Of a DNA stretch of 64,000 bases, positions 1-12,198 are shown piece after piece. The stretch's first letter is position 1, and the number at the start of each line of letters is the position of its first letter. The DNA lies in contig OY754337.1 of assembly GCA_963573305.1 (NCBI GenBank), positions 51,163,164 through 51,227,163 of the forward strand. The letters are read 5' to 3'. Source of the stretch: Pyrrhosoma nymphula (taxonomy: Eukaryota > Arthropoda > Insecta > Odonata > Coenagrionidae). The translations under genes were made by a program, and so were the position numbers. The notes under the pieces were generated by a model that worked only from the letters and a program-made list of their open reading frames with translations, was not told where the DNA came from and did no database searches.

Positions 1-1732
1 TACATGTGCTTGTCAAAGGTAAGAAACTAGAACTTTCGGATTAATTACCAATTTTTTACTTTCTCTCGTCTATATCGCAATTAAATATGTGACCGCCTTT
101 TAACCTTCTGGTTGATTGTCCTTGCTTGATGCATGCATGCATCACCTGATTCCATTCCATTAAAAACGAAACTCCTCCAATTTATCTTTTCTCAAAATCA
201 ACTCCCCTCACCATCCCTTCACATTCCCCCACCCTCTCAATGTGAATAAATAAAACTTTTTGCAAAATTGAGACTGTTTGCATATTGGAAATGATAACTG
301 CCTATGCGATTTTTTCTGTGGAACGTGGCTTAGTGATTTCATTTCTTATTCATGAATATAGTTCCCTAAGTGTCTTGCCAAGGGTTACTCATTAGATATA
401 TAGGTATGGTATCAATTATCCAGACGATCTTAGGGCTCAAGACTACTATGTTTTAAAAGTAGGAGTTGATATTTTTCGCAGTAAATTGTTGTTAACGAAC
501 TGCCATTGCGTGACTGGGCGTTTAAAAAAAATCTCTTTTTCGGTTTAATATTTGGATTTTTTAATAAAACAAGACGTGTTGGTTAATTGAACCTTTGATC
601 TTCGCATGCCAGACTTTTTGGGAACCGGACGCTCTCCTCTCGCGTGAATCAAGTTTCTCCTACGAATTGAAAACTGGGCGTTTTGTGCGCCGCTCGTGAG
701 CTTTTTCGATCAAAGGTCTGTCAATTAGGCGTCTGTTTGCAGAGAAGCCAATACACGCCTGGCTGGAAAAAAAATCATTTCATTGGTTATCGTTTCCCGG
801 AAATGTTGAGCGGGTTTTAAAATGATATTTCAACCCATACACTCCGCAGCCAGGTTTTTTTATTCAGCTTAAAAAAGTGAACTCAAGAGAAACTGGAGCG
901 TATTTTAACCATGGTGTATTTATTTATTCCATTTTGTAATTTTATTTATTACCAAGCGCGGATATCCTGACATAAAGGTGTAATTTTTCGGAAAGGTTTC
1001 ATTTCTATGGGTTCATGAATGATTATTTTCATGCGGGCAGACGGTTAGAAATATCAAGAGCAGAGGCTAACTAGGATGACGCAGATTCATGGTTCTTTTT
1101 TATTGGAAGGCTCTTTTTTATTGGAAGAGTTCATTCCCTACCAACTGACTCCGCGTGTGGGAGTAAGGGAGCGGAGAGTGGAGTTAGAGAGGAGTACGAG
1201 AGCGGGAGGGGAGTTACCAAGTCGCAAACTTTCACTGTCAAATTCAACATGCTCAATCCGTTATTCACCCCAACTTTCTAGCTCTATTTGTCTCTTACTC
1301 CAATTTTTACAAACAGTTTCGACGGTTAGCAAACAATATCTGCATATTTTGATTCACCTGGATCGAATCGTAAATATTGCCGTGAAACGAGTTGCTGACA
1401 CATTCCCGCCAGTCTTAAGTTGAATGTAGTCATGTTTGCAGTGTTTCCTACAATGTTGTTGTCCTCTCCTCTCCGCTCCTAAGCCGAACCCTTCCACACG
1501 AGACTTCCCCTCCTTGAAGTCATGATTCGCGCAAGCTACTGCCACCAACGTTTCTCTGCCATTATAGTATCTCCCTTTACCGAGGTATCTGCGCTAATTT
1601 AGTTGGTGGATGAGATATTGCTTAGAAATATCGATATTTTCCTTGGTTTAAAGTGGATGGCTAATTTAAGTTTCATACTTCGTCCTTCGAACTGGACGCA
1701 ATATTGAGAAGCCCCGTGACGCATTTAGTTAG
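1..1732. other. noncoding, no gene recognised
   Basis: AT-rich sequence with no recognisable protein or RNA gene. Bases 1-18 end in AAAG followed by GTAAGA at 19-24, a good match to a splice donor, so an exon could end at 18, but too little is visible to test it. A 115-codon frame at 1076-1423 has no family features and is treated as chance. Confidence 0.4.
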
Positions 1733-1999
1733 GTCTAGGCCAGTGGTCTTCAAACTTTTCCGGTTCTCGGGACGTTTATGAGTATAAAAGCATTTTATGG
1801 AGCCGTTCCTCGTAAAAAATTAAAGTTTCAAAAATGTTCTAGTGTTTCTTTGAACAAATATTTTCATGTCATTATTCTTGTAAAAAATTGTAAGTGGTAA
1901 AAAATAAAAAGTAATATGAATAACAATTCATGTAACTCTTGGAAGGTTGCGTGGCACCCCAGGGTTTCATGGAACAGTTGGAATACCGCTGGTCTAGGC
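1733..1999. mobile_element. non-autonomous hAT-like element with 8-bp target duplication
   Basis: The element is 1741-1991 (251 bp). Its ends are imperfect terminal inverted repeats: CAGTGGTCTTCAAACTTTTCC on the left, and on the complement of the right end CAGCGGTATTCCAACTGTTCC, 17 of 21 bases matching (each given as seen). It is flanked by a perfect 8-bp direct repeat, GTCTAGGC, at 1733-1740 and 1992-1999. An 8-bp duplication and CAG-starting ends are standard for hAT transposons. No transposase frame fits inside, so it is a MITE-type derivative that would depend on a transposase elsewhere. Confidence 0.75.
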
Positions 2000-2104
2000 T
2001 AATGCGTATGCCAAGTCACATTTTCCTATCAACTATTCCTTCACCCATGTAATCACCTATCATTAATGGCGCCAATGATCTCATAAATCGTTCGACTCCG
2101 CGGA

Positions 2105-2592
2105 GGACAATAATTCATTCATTTGGGTATTCTATCTGCTGATTGGTATACGTTCCAAACGTCCCAAAATCTTGTAAAGCATATCACTTTCTCTCCTATT
2201 TATGGCTCGCCATTAGTTCATCCATTCATTGGTCGTTCAATCCTAAGATTAGTTGCTGCTGATCTTCATATTTCCCTGTATAGTGCTATTTCCCTCACTC
2301 CCTAGAAATTCTTCCTTTTCCTCTTTCTTGGATATCAGATCTTTCTGAAAATATTGATATCGTCAATAGAAGTCTTCTTATTTCGTCTAGAATTCCTATT
2401 CTCTTCCTTCGCCTTCCGTGCTTCCCAAGATTCTCCCCTCTATCACCCCCTTCAACGAGCCTTCGCCTTTCAAAGCATCTATCAACCATCTCTTATGCCT
2501 TCTCAAAACCTCCACCACCAACTGCCTCCCCTCTTCAACGACATTAAATACCTTTTCGTTCATTCTCCATTCAATTCCTTTAATGAAATAAT
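2105..2592 (-). mobile_element. decayed LINE 3' end (RT C-terminus plus tail)
   Basis: Reading the minus strand from about 2592, frames joined across one shift give the typical C-terminal part of an insect LINE polymerase. A segment like NEKVFNVVEEGRQL is followed by WLIDALKGEGSLKGVIEGRI and then, in another frame, RRRKRIGILDEIR. The family normally has an 'I.G..IRGEGLLK.VIEG...GK...GR.RIG.LDE' arrangement here. Stops and a frameshift show it is dead. The last bases on this strand (plus 2112-2146) recur at 23653-23692 (…TATTCTA..TGCTGATTGGTA…), which suggests the LINE's 3' terminal sequence. The clade was not determined. Confidence 0.6.
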
Positions 2593-2639
2593 CCTAGTGG
2601 ATATGCATTTTTTTCTAAGTAAAGGCACCTAGGGGAACA

Positions 2640-2790
2640 GGGTCATATCCGTTAGACGGAGTAATGCACTTGAATTTCTCTCCCCGTGCAAGCAGGGATT
2701 GGTATTTCTTTGCAATAGATATCTGACATTGTCGGAATTCGAATACGGACCCAACGGACACGGACGGAGGGAAGCCAGCACTCTAGGCAC
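2640..2790 (-). repeat. tRNA-derived SINE-like fragment
   Basis: On the minus strand an A-box-like GCCTAGAGTGCTGGC (plus 2774-2788) is followed about 30 bases on by a B-box-like GTATTCGAATTCC (plus 2734-2746). That is the order and approximate spacing of an internal RNA polymerase III promoter. The unit then runs on as non-tRNA sequence to about 2640. It does not fold as a complete tRNA, so a tRNA-headed SINE is the better reading. It lies immediately upstream, in the same orientation, of the LINE tail at 2105-2592. Confidence 0.5.
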
Positions 2791-3516
2791 AAATTTATAA
2801 AGACATAGCATATCAAATTCAACAGCTTGCATACTAGTAGGAGCACAAATATATTATGTTAAAAGTTACGTATATTTTTAGTACTATGGGTTTGGATTTT
2901 ATCTGGTTAGTTACTAAATAATTTAAAAAAATCTACATTAATAATTAACCAGAGGAGAGTGATGGAGAGGCCAAATATATTCTTTCACTTAGGTATATAG
3001 AGATGCATAACTATCCATTAAAATATGTACCTATATTAACGGTGCAAATTAATTGATATATTTTCCGTATCTCTGGTAACTTTTTGAATATTGAGTGCAG
3101 GTGAAAATAATCGACCTGTATATTTAAACTTAGTTACTGTTTACTTTGAGAATATATACTCCAACGCGATCCCCGTGTGTATTCGTATAGCTAACCCGAA
3201 TTTACCCATAATTGCCAAATACTGTGGGAAATGCAGGAATAATGAGGGTGAAATTTACAACGTGTACATAACTATATTACAATTCTGATATAGTTTTGCG
3301 CAAATTGGCACTTAATTCCGTCATTCAAAATAGCGGAGTTTCTGATGAGAACATGAACTCAATTAAAAGTAGTAACTTCTTCACGAAAAGGGGCATCTAA
3401 TCTCCCATCACGTTGATAGCATCGTATAAGTTAATAATAAAACAGAAAGCGATTTAATGATATTTGGTTCCTAATTTTCAGGAGAGTCACCTGTGCCTTC
3501 GTTCATCATTTAAAGA
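2791..3516. other. noncoding, no feature recognised
   Basis: AT-rich intergenic or intronic sequence. A 65-codon plus-strand frame at 3091-3288 has no recognisable motif or splice context. Confidence 0.4.
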
Positions 3517-3843
3517 AATCAGTTCAGGGAGATTGTGTTTAAAACGCTCAAGATAATTTCGATCAAGTAACTAACGAATCACGTGATACAATCGCGAAGG
3601 GTTCGAGAAATTGGTGTATTTAAAACATTCGTAAAAATCTCACGCACCCTTTCCTATCGGGATAGCGTTGATGACTACGAATATATCGATTAGAGTCGCA
3701 ATAATCAACATATCAGGAGCTCAATTTATCCATCCGAATGATTCAAACACACCAAACCTTTCGTTATTTTACCACGTGATTCTTTAGTCACGTGATCGAA
3801 ATTATCTCGAGCATTTCATACACAACCCTCCTGGGGGGTGATT
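3517..3843. mobile_element. foldback / MITE-like inverted-repeat element
   Basis: Left arm 3517-3632 and right arm 3733-3843 are imperfect inverted copies, clearly alignable over more than 100 bp. Both contain an AATCACGTGAT-type core, GATCRA..AATTATCT and a GTGT(A/G)T block. The centre (about 100 bp) is unpaired. CACGTGAT occurs three times inside (near 3578, 3774 and 3791). No transposase frame and no clear target duplication were found, so the superfamily is open. Confidence 0.5.
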
Positions 3844-3849
3844 GTGGAA

Positions 3850-5079
3850 CTTTCACAGCTTGTGTGTCCGCGTTATCGTTATTGTTTTTACAAATTATAT
3901 GAATTAGTAAAAAAATACTATCAACGTTAATCTCACTATGCCTGTTCTTTCAAATCACTATTCTCATAATTTTATAGCAAATTGCATGAACTGTGACTGC
4001 AAACAGTTCGCAACAATGAACATATACCGTTTGAATATGAATAGCGTAAACGCAAAGAAACAATTCATGATCTTGCTTCAGGTGTAAAACAATACCCAAG
4101 ACGGTACAGCTAGTCGCGGCCCCCCTCTTTAATGTCCCTCTTTTATTTAATGGGAGAATCACCGCCAGAGTTTCATGCACATTGTCCGCCACCTCTCTTT
4201 ATCTCCTTTGAAAACCTAATACAAACTCCCTTATCAGCGAATGCCTATTAACCTTCGCCGTCACCCGGGTATGTCCGCCTTACTCATGGTCTGTTCCTGA
4301 CAAGGGCGGCCTCTCCACAATGGCGTGGTCGAAATCGCTTTCTGTGGCTTCCCGTAATGACGCAGACCCTTTTCCTTCCCCGTATTTTTGGATATGTGGC
4401 TGTTTCCACGACCGTATGCCTTGCGGTAAAGGCGCGGAATTGTCCCTGAAGGCTCGTTCGTATTGCAATTCTCGTAAGTGTGGGGCGAGCGAGCGATTTG
4501 AAGAAGAGAATAGATGAAATTATATGTCAGAATGGCATAGAGGAGTGATGAAGCAATTGGTATGCGTAATTGGTCACACATATTGTCGTTCAAAAAGGTA
4601 ATACGACGGAAATAGTTGTCAACTAAAGACTTGTAGCTATGAAACAATGTTTTTAAATACATCTAACCTGAAAGAATTTACAGTAAACATTAACAATTAA
4701 GTTGCGTTTACCGATACATTTCGCACGGTAGCAATCTTAGTTAGTTTAATCGTTAATCACGGAAAAAGTCTTCTCCTCGCCAAGAAGCAAGCATTTATAT
4801 GCTATTACTACTCCATTTTTGAACAAAGCAATTGCTCATAACTCATGCTGGATGAAATATTTAAAATGGCGTGTATACTGCTGCGACTAATAATTTACTT
4901 ATCACGTAAGCGGGGAAAATTGTCTCAGAACTGAGCTCAAAAAAAGGTATTACAAAACTTGACTGAAAATCTCCATGTGTGAAACAGGAGACTGATCACT
5001 GGGTTTTTAAACATGTATTAATTAGTCGATGTCTTAACTATAAATACATAATTTCTGATGATTGTGCTTTACTAAATTG
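3850..5079. other. noncoding, with a GC-richer patch
   Basis: Mostly AT-rich. The 4240-4510 patch is richer in G+C and open in several frames on both strands (133 codons on minus 4261-4662, 65 on plus 4320-4517), but none shows a family motif and they overlap each other. A GTAAGT at 4473 resembles a splice donor without a convincing exon before it. Confidence 0.35.
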
Positions 5080-5660
5080 AAAGAAGACAGAATTAAACAA
5101 AAGAAAACCAAAATCATGGCCGAAAGAAGATATCCGGAAAGCAAAATAAACTTCAGACAACAGATATTATGAGAGAAGTGGGAGCATTTTGAAATCTGGA
5201 ATAGTAGGATTACCAACAATGAAAGGGGTGAGAAAGATACAGTGAAGATGTAGTGTAAGCCAGGGAATCACCCTACAAGATACAGCGTCTTATAATCGAT
5301 AGAAACTTAAGGTTGGAATTAACGAAGCAATTAACCAAAAAACATATATTTGGAGAACGATCTCTAATATTGAGGTAATTTTGTCGATAACTGCAGCCGA
5401 ATAAGCTGTGAAAATGTGGTATGTCGATGAATGAAGAAGATAAAATAGACGGAGAGTACCAGCAATTATGAAGTCCTGTTGAAGACTGAGTTGAGTTGCG
5501 AGGAGTTGGAGAGAAAAAAGGTTTAGTGAAAAATATGCAAGGCAGAAGAAGGCACTTATAGGAAACTTTCTAGGACACAACGGTCTCTTGAAATCGGTAA
5601 ATACTTGAGCATAAATAATGAGATGAGGTATATGGCCCGAGATGGAATTCTTGTAGCAAA
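5080..5660 (+). mobile_element. decayed LINE fragment (RT thumb to C-terminus)
   Basis: Plus-strand translation, joined across stops and shifts, follows the usual LINE order. First comes a KTKIMAERRYPESKINF segment (5104-5154), the post-palm 'KTK.M' region. Next is NSRITNNERGEK near 5200-5235, matching the usual 'LGS.IT.DG....E'. A 'L.L.K.L.K..I' segment starts near 5310, and finally VGEKKGLVKNMQGRRRHL and a '.GN.LGHNGLLK' piece lie near 5510-5590. The last two align with the better-preserved copy at 55.3-56.3 kb (GHLLRHDGLLK). Many in-frame stops are present, so this is a fossil. Confidence 0.6.
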
Positions 5661-6175
5661 TTACGACGAACGATATAATGTAAGCATTACGGATCGATGA
5701 CTGCTAACGATGAATAAAACGAGTATGTATCACATGCAAAGGGAAGAAAGGATCGATGGCTGACAAAAACCTTTCGATTTCTTTTAAAGCCGGAACGTCG
5801 GATATTTTTGGTCACGTAGACCGCCGGTGTATATCATATTGAACGCTATTAGTTTTTCCCCTTTTGTAAGTATACCTTGCATAAGTTGACTAATTCCCTC
5901 TTATTTTGGAAACTTTCAGGACTTCCACAATATTTGTGGACTATTGTGTCGAATGTGCATCACAGGATGTTGGCATAGATAAGTGTTTTAAGGATTTTGT
6001 TTTACTTTCCGTGTTTTCAGCTAATGTTGTTTTGATTTTTCCTGTGAATGAAGAAAACATTTCAAGGAAGTTGCGGGTGCTTATTTTAACTGCAACGTTT
6101 GCATTTATATAGTTTTCCATCTGTAAAAACAATAAGTATGTGCGTCAAAAGCTAGTTTTTCATTACTCGTAAAAA
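5661..6175. other. noncoding, no feature recognised
   Basis: Nothing recognisable. Overlapping frames on both strands at 5906-6132 are mirror frames of each other and have no motif. Confidence 0.35.
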
Positions 6176-6376
6176 GGGTAAACCGTACCGTAGATATTGG
6201 CCACACTACAGTTATTGGACACGTGTTATTTTGAAGAGCATAGTAAGAGTACATTCCGACAAAATTTCAAATAATCACCGTTGTAAATTTTGCAATAATT
6301 ATTGTAAATTTTTTCCAAATATTCTCTCACTATGCTCTTCAATATACCATGTGGCCGATAACTGTACGGTTTACCC
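6176..6376. mobile_element. short MITE-like element with terminal inverted repeats
   Basis: The element opens with GGGTAAACCGTA and closes with the exact complement, TACGGTTTACCC. The pairing resumes inward with TT.TTGAAGAGCATAGT.AGAG on the left matching the complement of CTCTCACTATGCTCTTCAA on the right. Total length is 201 bp with a short AT-rich centre. No coding capacity. No unambiguous target-site duplication is visible (flanks AAAAA and TAAGT). Confidence 0.6.
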
Positions 6377-9300
6377 TAAGTTTCAAATTTAAGTAATGCG
6401 GCAAATGCTTATTTGAATTTCAAAAGTGGTCTTTACATATAAACCATAGTGAACATAATTTTCGCAAGACATAATTAAAAATCGTTTTAATTTACAAACA
6501 AGAGGCATTTCTCTAATCAATGCAAGATATTGTACTTTTTATACTATGTAAGTACCTACATGAAACTATTATTTGTATAATAAATAGTGTTTTACAAATC
6601 AGTCATTCTATGGCTTTACATGAAAGACAATTGATTATTTTCGACGGACTTAAGTAAAGCGTGCACGACCCAAGAATGGACTTAGTATTTCAAACTGATG
6701 CGGGAGAAGGATCATAAACCGTCGATGATCATGATGACGACAAGTGCGCTCGTTTCCTTGAAGACGTCAGCATGAGAGCATGTGTGACTCCACCGTGCTC
6801 GGTGATAATTGAGCGGCAAAAAGTGTTCCCGGAGACACTTTCGAGCGGGAGGCAGAGAAGTTCACCATTCTCCCAATCAGTCTCTTCGTTGGTTTCTCTC
6901 ACTCAGCAATCTCCTTCCTTTCCACGCTCCTCCTTGCTCTGTCGTCTCTCTTACTCATCGTCACTCGCCCGGGCGTCACCTCTCGTCTCTTATGCCTCAC
7001 GCGTTGACGCCCTTGCTTATTAAATTACTTCGCCCGTCGCCCGGCGAGGGCGCTCGAGAAGTGGAAGGGGGGATAGTGAGCAACGAACGTGGGAGAACCA
7101 GCCACTTAAAATTTCTACACCCTTTTGTAAGGGTTATTCCGATGGAGTTGCTGCCTCATACCATTTTGAAGGGGGTGCGGGATGTTTTCAAAGATGGTGT
7201 TCCCTCCTCCTCAGGGCTCTCTTGATGATCGAATAGACTGTAGGGATGTGAAACTCCTTTAGCCACGGAATTTTTGCATGTTATATGATCATTTCTTTTT
7301 ATTTTTTAACAGTCATTCATTGTTCATATTAGCTTGTAAAATGTAATATGATCTTTTAAAGACTTAAATTATCTTACACTGCTCTTAATATTTGTCCTCT
7401 TTCTTCAAAAATATGCATAATTTTTATTTTAGCATCCCCAGTTACTTAGTGTTTTGCTTTATTTTGAATACGAACATTTTTTGGTCATTTGTTCCCATTA
7501 TGAGCCTATGTTGCGGTTTCCAAGTAATTAAACAATTATTATGGTGATATAGTTCAATAGCTCATGATGAATCGAAAAGACGGCAGCGAATCGGAACTTC
7601 TTAGGCCTGAATCAATTAGTTTATTTGACGCCTGCTTATTTAAGGGCAACCCTCCGTGACATATTCATGTTCTGATCACTTAAAGGGCCTGTTCATTATT
7701 TGGTGTGAACAACAAAATCCTACCTTTTTCGCTCCTTTTATTTGGCAATATAACTCGAAATTACATGTTGTTAAATGCGATAATGGGTTAAGCATGAGCA
7801 AACATAGTATTTTACATCTAATTTAAATGCATTTACGCGGAAAACTATTTATAAGAAGCAAATTATCCCTTCGTATTGAATAGCAAAAAAATGTAGGCCT
7901 CTCCATCAATTTTGTTGAGTCAAATAGTAATTTCTGCAATAGTTGCAGTAAAATTCAACTTTCATTATTTAAATAGAATTGACCGTGATGTTGGGTGAAA
8001 TGCGTTGAAAATAAGGTGAATAATTACTATACATTGACTTAATTATGTTTTTTATGGCTAAGGCATGTCATCAACGGAAATTGAATATTTTTAATAATAC
8101 CAAAGTAAAGTTGGAGTTCACTATTTTTTACTCGCACAGTCAAAGATGAGCTCCGTTCATTATCATCAGCTTTATTGTTCTCATTTCATCATCATGTGTT
8201 CCAGCTATTCGTTTTGATAGCAATTAATTTTTCACGTTTCGTATGCTTAATGTGATTAACTCTTTTTATTTGGGACCAGCCTTTCATAGATCATTTTTAC
8301 TTGTAAATTTGAATATGATCTAAACATTCTTACGTAGCTCACAGTAATTTTGATGTTTGGGCTTTTTTCTAAATATGGGTCATTTTTGTTATGTTCAAGG
8401 CATCTGCTAAGGCTTTTTGTTTTTAAAGCAGTGTGCCTTACGCAGGTTGTGTGATCAATATTTTTCTTTTTGGAAAGTATTCACTGATTGTTCAACTGCA
8501 TAGTTAGTGTATGAATATGACCCTGACGCTGTTTAAACTCAGGCAGAGCAGTAGGTTTCATTGTACTGCCCCTCAATGGTTGAAAACGATGATAGGTGGA
8601 TAGATGAGGAGGGAAGATATATGATGCTTGCTTTGATAGACTGATGGAAATAAGTGTGTCATTTGATTCTTGAAAATCACGAAAAAAATTCTTAATTATC
8701 TCTACTAAAGTGTAGGTAAGTTAAAAAATGAATTGATGCGTCTTGTATTTACTTTTACCTTTCAAGGGTGTGCGGCAGGAGGTGTAAGCACACCATCAAT
8801 TTATTTTAATGAGAAAAGTGTTACATACTTACGAGTGTATGGGTTTGATACTTACGATTTCGATACATTTGTATATCATCATAATTTAAATGTATAAATG
8901 CTTTGCCATGGTTCTGTTCTTTCTAAGAATTTTTGAAGGGAAAAAGCAGTAATGAAATATATTTGTTCTTATATCTTTTCCCTTATTTCATAAGAGTTGT
9001 AAAATTGACGAGGGATTAAATGAGAGAGCTTAATTTATCTCTCTGGGTCATATAAAACATTCTTATACCTTATGGCTTGCTCTTTTAAAGTATTGAGTGA
9101 TTCGCATCATAGTTCAATTAATTTTGTAGTTGTACTTTGCTTTCCCGTTCCATTTTGTTTTTAAAAATCAACAAAATCTTGTTTTAACTTCATTTAAGTT
9201 AATTAAAATATGTTAGCTCGGTTTTACTGATGTCTAATGGCCGTCTCATATTTTTCTATTTCATTTATCCAACCAACGTTGAATCGGGCTGAAAGAGACA

Positions 9301-10550
9301 GAAATGCTCTCGTTATACATGCAGTAATGCTGTCTTATTTGAATGAGCATCTCATTTTCATCGTAAGCCGCTTTAGGAGCACCAAGTCACATAGTGTGTG
9401 TGTTTGTGCGGCTATGGCTTCGTAGTTTGTCACCCGAAACCATATGAAACAAAATGTCATCTTGGCGCAGGGAAGCGTCTTCATGACATGCTTCATTAAT
9501 TCTCGCGGGTGATATTTCCGTTGGTAGAGTAAAGCCAGCCTTAAGGTTACAGAAAAGCTTTCAAAGAAAATGAAGAAAAAGTAACTTTTCATCTTCTTGG
9601 CTGGAAAAAGAAGGAGAATGGAATTTTTTTGTCAAAACTTTAATTAGGAAAAAAACTCACGCCTCTCCTTGAGGCACTGTAATAGCAAGGTCATTGTCGC
9701 TTCAACTACCGCACGATATATAATTATATATTGTACTAAGAGATTTCAAACATTAGATTCTTCTACGTATACAAATATATACTACCCTGAGAGGCGTATG
9801 GTAGGGGGCGTTAGAACACCATCCGTGAAAAGGGGAGGGAATAGGGAAAAGGAGGGGTGAGAGGACAAGGGTGAGTTGTATGTTAACGATGTGTCTTATG
9901 ATACTGTCACGCTGTTTTTGTTATACTCACTAATTCTGAGTGGAAAGAAGGAATTTTTGTAAGCACCTAATAGTTGAGCAATGTATTTATTGCAAAAGTC
10001 TAATTTTGTCGCTTCGATCAGTTCTAGAGATATAGCGTGGGGCCAAAATAATATCCTCCATGTGATAGTAAAACTATTAGGATTTTGCGGAATAAATTAG
10101 CTTTTTCTGTGTGAGAAATCGATTTCAATCTTGCAAATGATTAAATGTTTGCAGAAATAAAAATAATTTACAATTTCATGGGGAAGTTACTCAAATATAA
10201 AACTAAATTTCTCCTGGTATTTCTTTAAATTGCTTTTTTCTCTCCAATAAGAGAGGTTTGCTTTAGAACTTTGTTGATACGAATTGAAATGTAGCTTCTA
10301 TCGATAACGGATTGGGTTTAAAAAATTTAGCTCGAAGGACGGAATATCTCGGACGGAAGTTACTAAATGGGACGTTTTGTATGAGTATGACTAAGATCTC
10401 CTTTTTTACCACGGAAAAGATCGCTACAAAAGTTTCAAAATGGGTACCCCACCAGTTTTTATACTGAGGTGTCATTTTCAAGTGTCAAAGTGCTGGACTT
10501 GAGACAAATGTTTACGATACCGCAAAGAGTTGGTGGTATTACATTTAAGT
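6377..10550. other. long noncoding tract
   Basis: About 4 kb without a supported gene. 6770-7220 is a GC-richer patch with two overlapping frames (83 and 138 codons) and no motif; 7030-9650 is AT-rich. A GTAAGT at 8713 has no plausible exon before it. The minus-strand frame 10263-10481 is rich in F, V and I and could be old repeat sequence, but I could not support that from within the window. Confidence 0.35.
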
Positions 10551-10645
10551 TGTCACCCGCAAGTGCACATGTGTGTGATAATTCCTCAGAGTTAAAATAA
10601 TTTGTTTTGGCTCAACCCGGATTCCTCAGCTATCAGCTAAGGATG
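10551..10645 (-). repeat. SINE-like dispersed repeat, copy 1
   Basis: Shares an ordered set of blocks with 41959-42090: TCACCCGCAAG, an ATTCCTCAGAG block, and AACCCGGAT. On the minus strand the last block lies in a B-box-like position (here degraded, TCCGGGTTGAGCC). The two copies are the same orientation, diverged and unequal in spacing. No protein is encoded. A pol-III SINE is inferred; the repeat itself is seen. Confidence 0.5.
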
Positions 10646-12037
10646 TGGATGGCGGATAATTAATCGTGTAAGCTAAGCGTCTGATTAAATGTATATAGCT
10701 AAGGCGGGCGAGTTTTCCTCTTTGGAATTATCACACTTATGTGCCAAGTGGACAACATAGTTTATGATTCAATAACGTTTTTTTAATTTTCCGTAAAGCA
10801 TTGAACTTTAATTACTACCTGAAGTATGTAAAAAATGAACTTGAATAATACTTGAAGATAATATAATAGTATCAAGACATAATGATCAGTTTTATTTTTG
10901 TGGGGATTTACAATAACTATTCAATCATAATGTTGAAACTCCACTCATTGTCGCCGGATTATTCTGAATTTGAAAACCTTAGGTTCAAAGGTTGACTTTA
11001 ATTCCGTGGAAGGTGGTGCTATGCGCACGCTTTTCTGAGTGCTTCGTTACATTTTTAATGTATGGCAGTCGTGCACATCTAGTTTCTTTAAGCTCTCAAA
11101 ATTCCAATTAAAATAATTCACGGAAACCATAGCTAGTTTGGGTGGCTAAAGAACTCGGCGCGTTATTGAGAGATTGACTCCCCTTCAAGGCGGTTCATTT
11201 TTTCCTCTGTGGACTCCTCGTGGACGGTGGAGTTGGAAATATTGCGGATGTCTCCTAAAATGTTATTTAAAAATTATATTTCAATGACTCCACGTCAAAT
11301 TTCACTAAAGCAAATTCGCACTAAAATGCAGCAATACATGTGGAAGTTTTATTTATTCCGATTCCGTGCATTCCTTCCTTCCATACTTTATATAAAAATG
11401 GAATATGCTCTCAAAATTATTTTCCAGGGCATGATTTGTGTGCATGCGGGAGGAAGATTTGAAAGGAAGGGGAACCGTCCTTGAGACCAAAATATCTTTA
11501 ACTCATCAATGTCGGAGTCAACTGTTGCCTCTTTCGACGCATTACAAATTGTGCAGCATCTGATTCCGCTCAGATCAAAAGTGCTACGCCTTGTTCGCTC
11601 CATGGGGGGGGGGAGGGCGGAAGTAAATTAGTGAGCTCCGTTGGTGGCGTAAACAGCCGACATCCATTAGAAGGCAACGCCAATCTTTCATCCCGCTGGA
11701 CTTATCGACTTGAGGGATAACCGGCTGTATTTCAAACCGCTCTCCCTTTTCTATTATTCCCCATCAATCCTCTTGGACCACACAAGATGCGCAGTAGAAT
11801 ATTCTTTCTAACCGCTTGTTTTTTCTCTCAAATATATATATTTTTTAAATCTACCCCACAGAGATTCTTTATATTTGTTTTCGAGTTTATTGCGTATCAC
11901 CACGCTTAAGATCGGATCAGATTACACATATGATCGTAACGGAACTTAATCTCAGTAGCATCAAATATGGCATGGATTCATTTATAAAAGTGGCATTATA
12001 GGATGATTTTGACATACATCTTCTTCAAATTACTTAC
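10646..12037. other. noncoding, one ambiguous minus-strand frame
   Basis: No supported gene. A 71-codon minus-strand frame (11388-11603) starts with ATGGAGCGAACAAGG right after a run of nine G on the plus strand. It contains CC..C spacing, but has no family match I recognise and no clear splice sites. The plus frame at 11209-11484 overlaps it. Confidence 0.3.
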
Positions 12038-12198
12038 GCAAAACCCGAGTAACCATACCCAAACATGGTCCAACCCTATATGATGATTTTCATACTGCCC
12101 AATTACGGCCATGAAATACGCAAAAATTGCCGCGAGAAATTCTAGTTTTAATCCGTATCCAAACTTTAGATCAAATGAGGTCAGATTATGCAACTTTC
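12038..12198 (-). CDS. candidate internal exon encoding a hydrophobic membrane segment
   Basis: On the minus strand an acceptor (TTTTTATAATGTTCAG, AG at plus 12199-12200) is followed by 161 open bases and a consensus donor GTAAGT (plus 12032-12037). The frame is 2 nt + 53 codons, ending in phase 0. It contains FDLKFGYGLKLEFLAAIFAY followed by FMAVIGQYENHH and VWVWLLGFC: one clear hydrophobic segment of about 18 residues and a second shorter one, consistent with a membrane protein. The pattern loosely recalls the last helix of insect chemoreceptors, but the conserved TY-five-hydrophobics-QF spacing is not met, so I give no family. An intron-like stretch and another good minus-strand donor (12351-12356) lie just upstream, but their phases do not join cleanly to this exon. 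It could be a lone exon, a pseudogene or chance. Confidence 0.38.
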
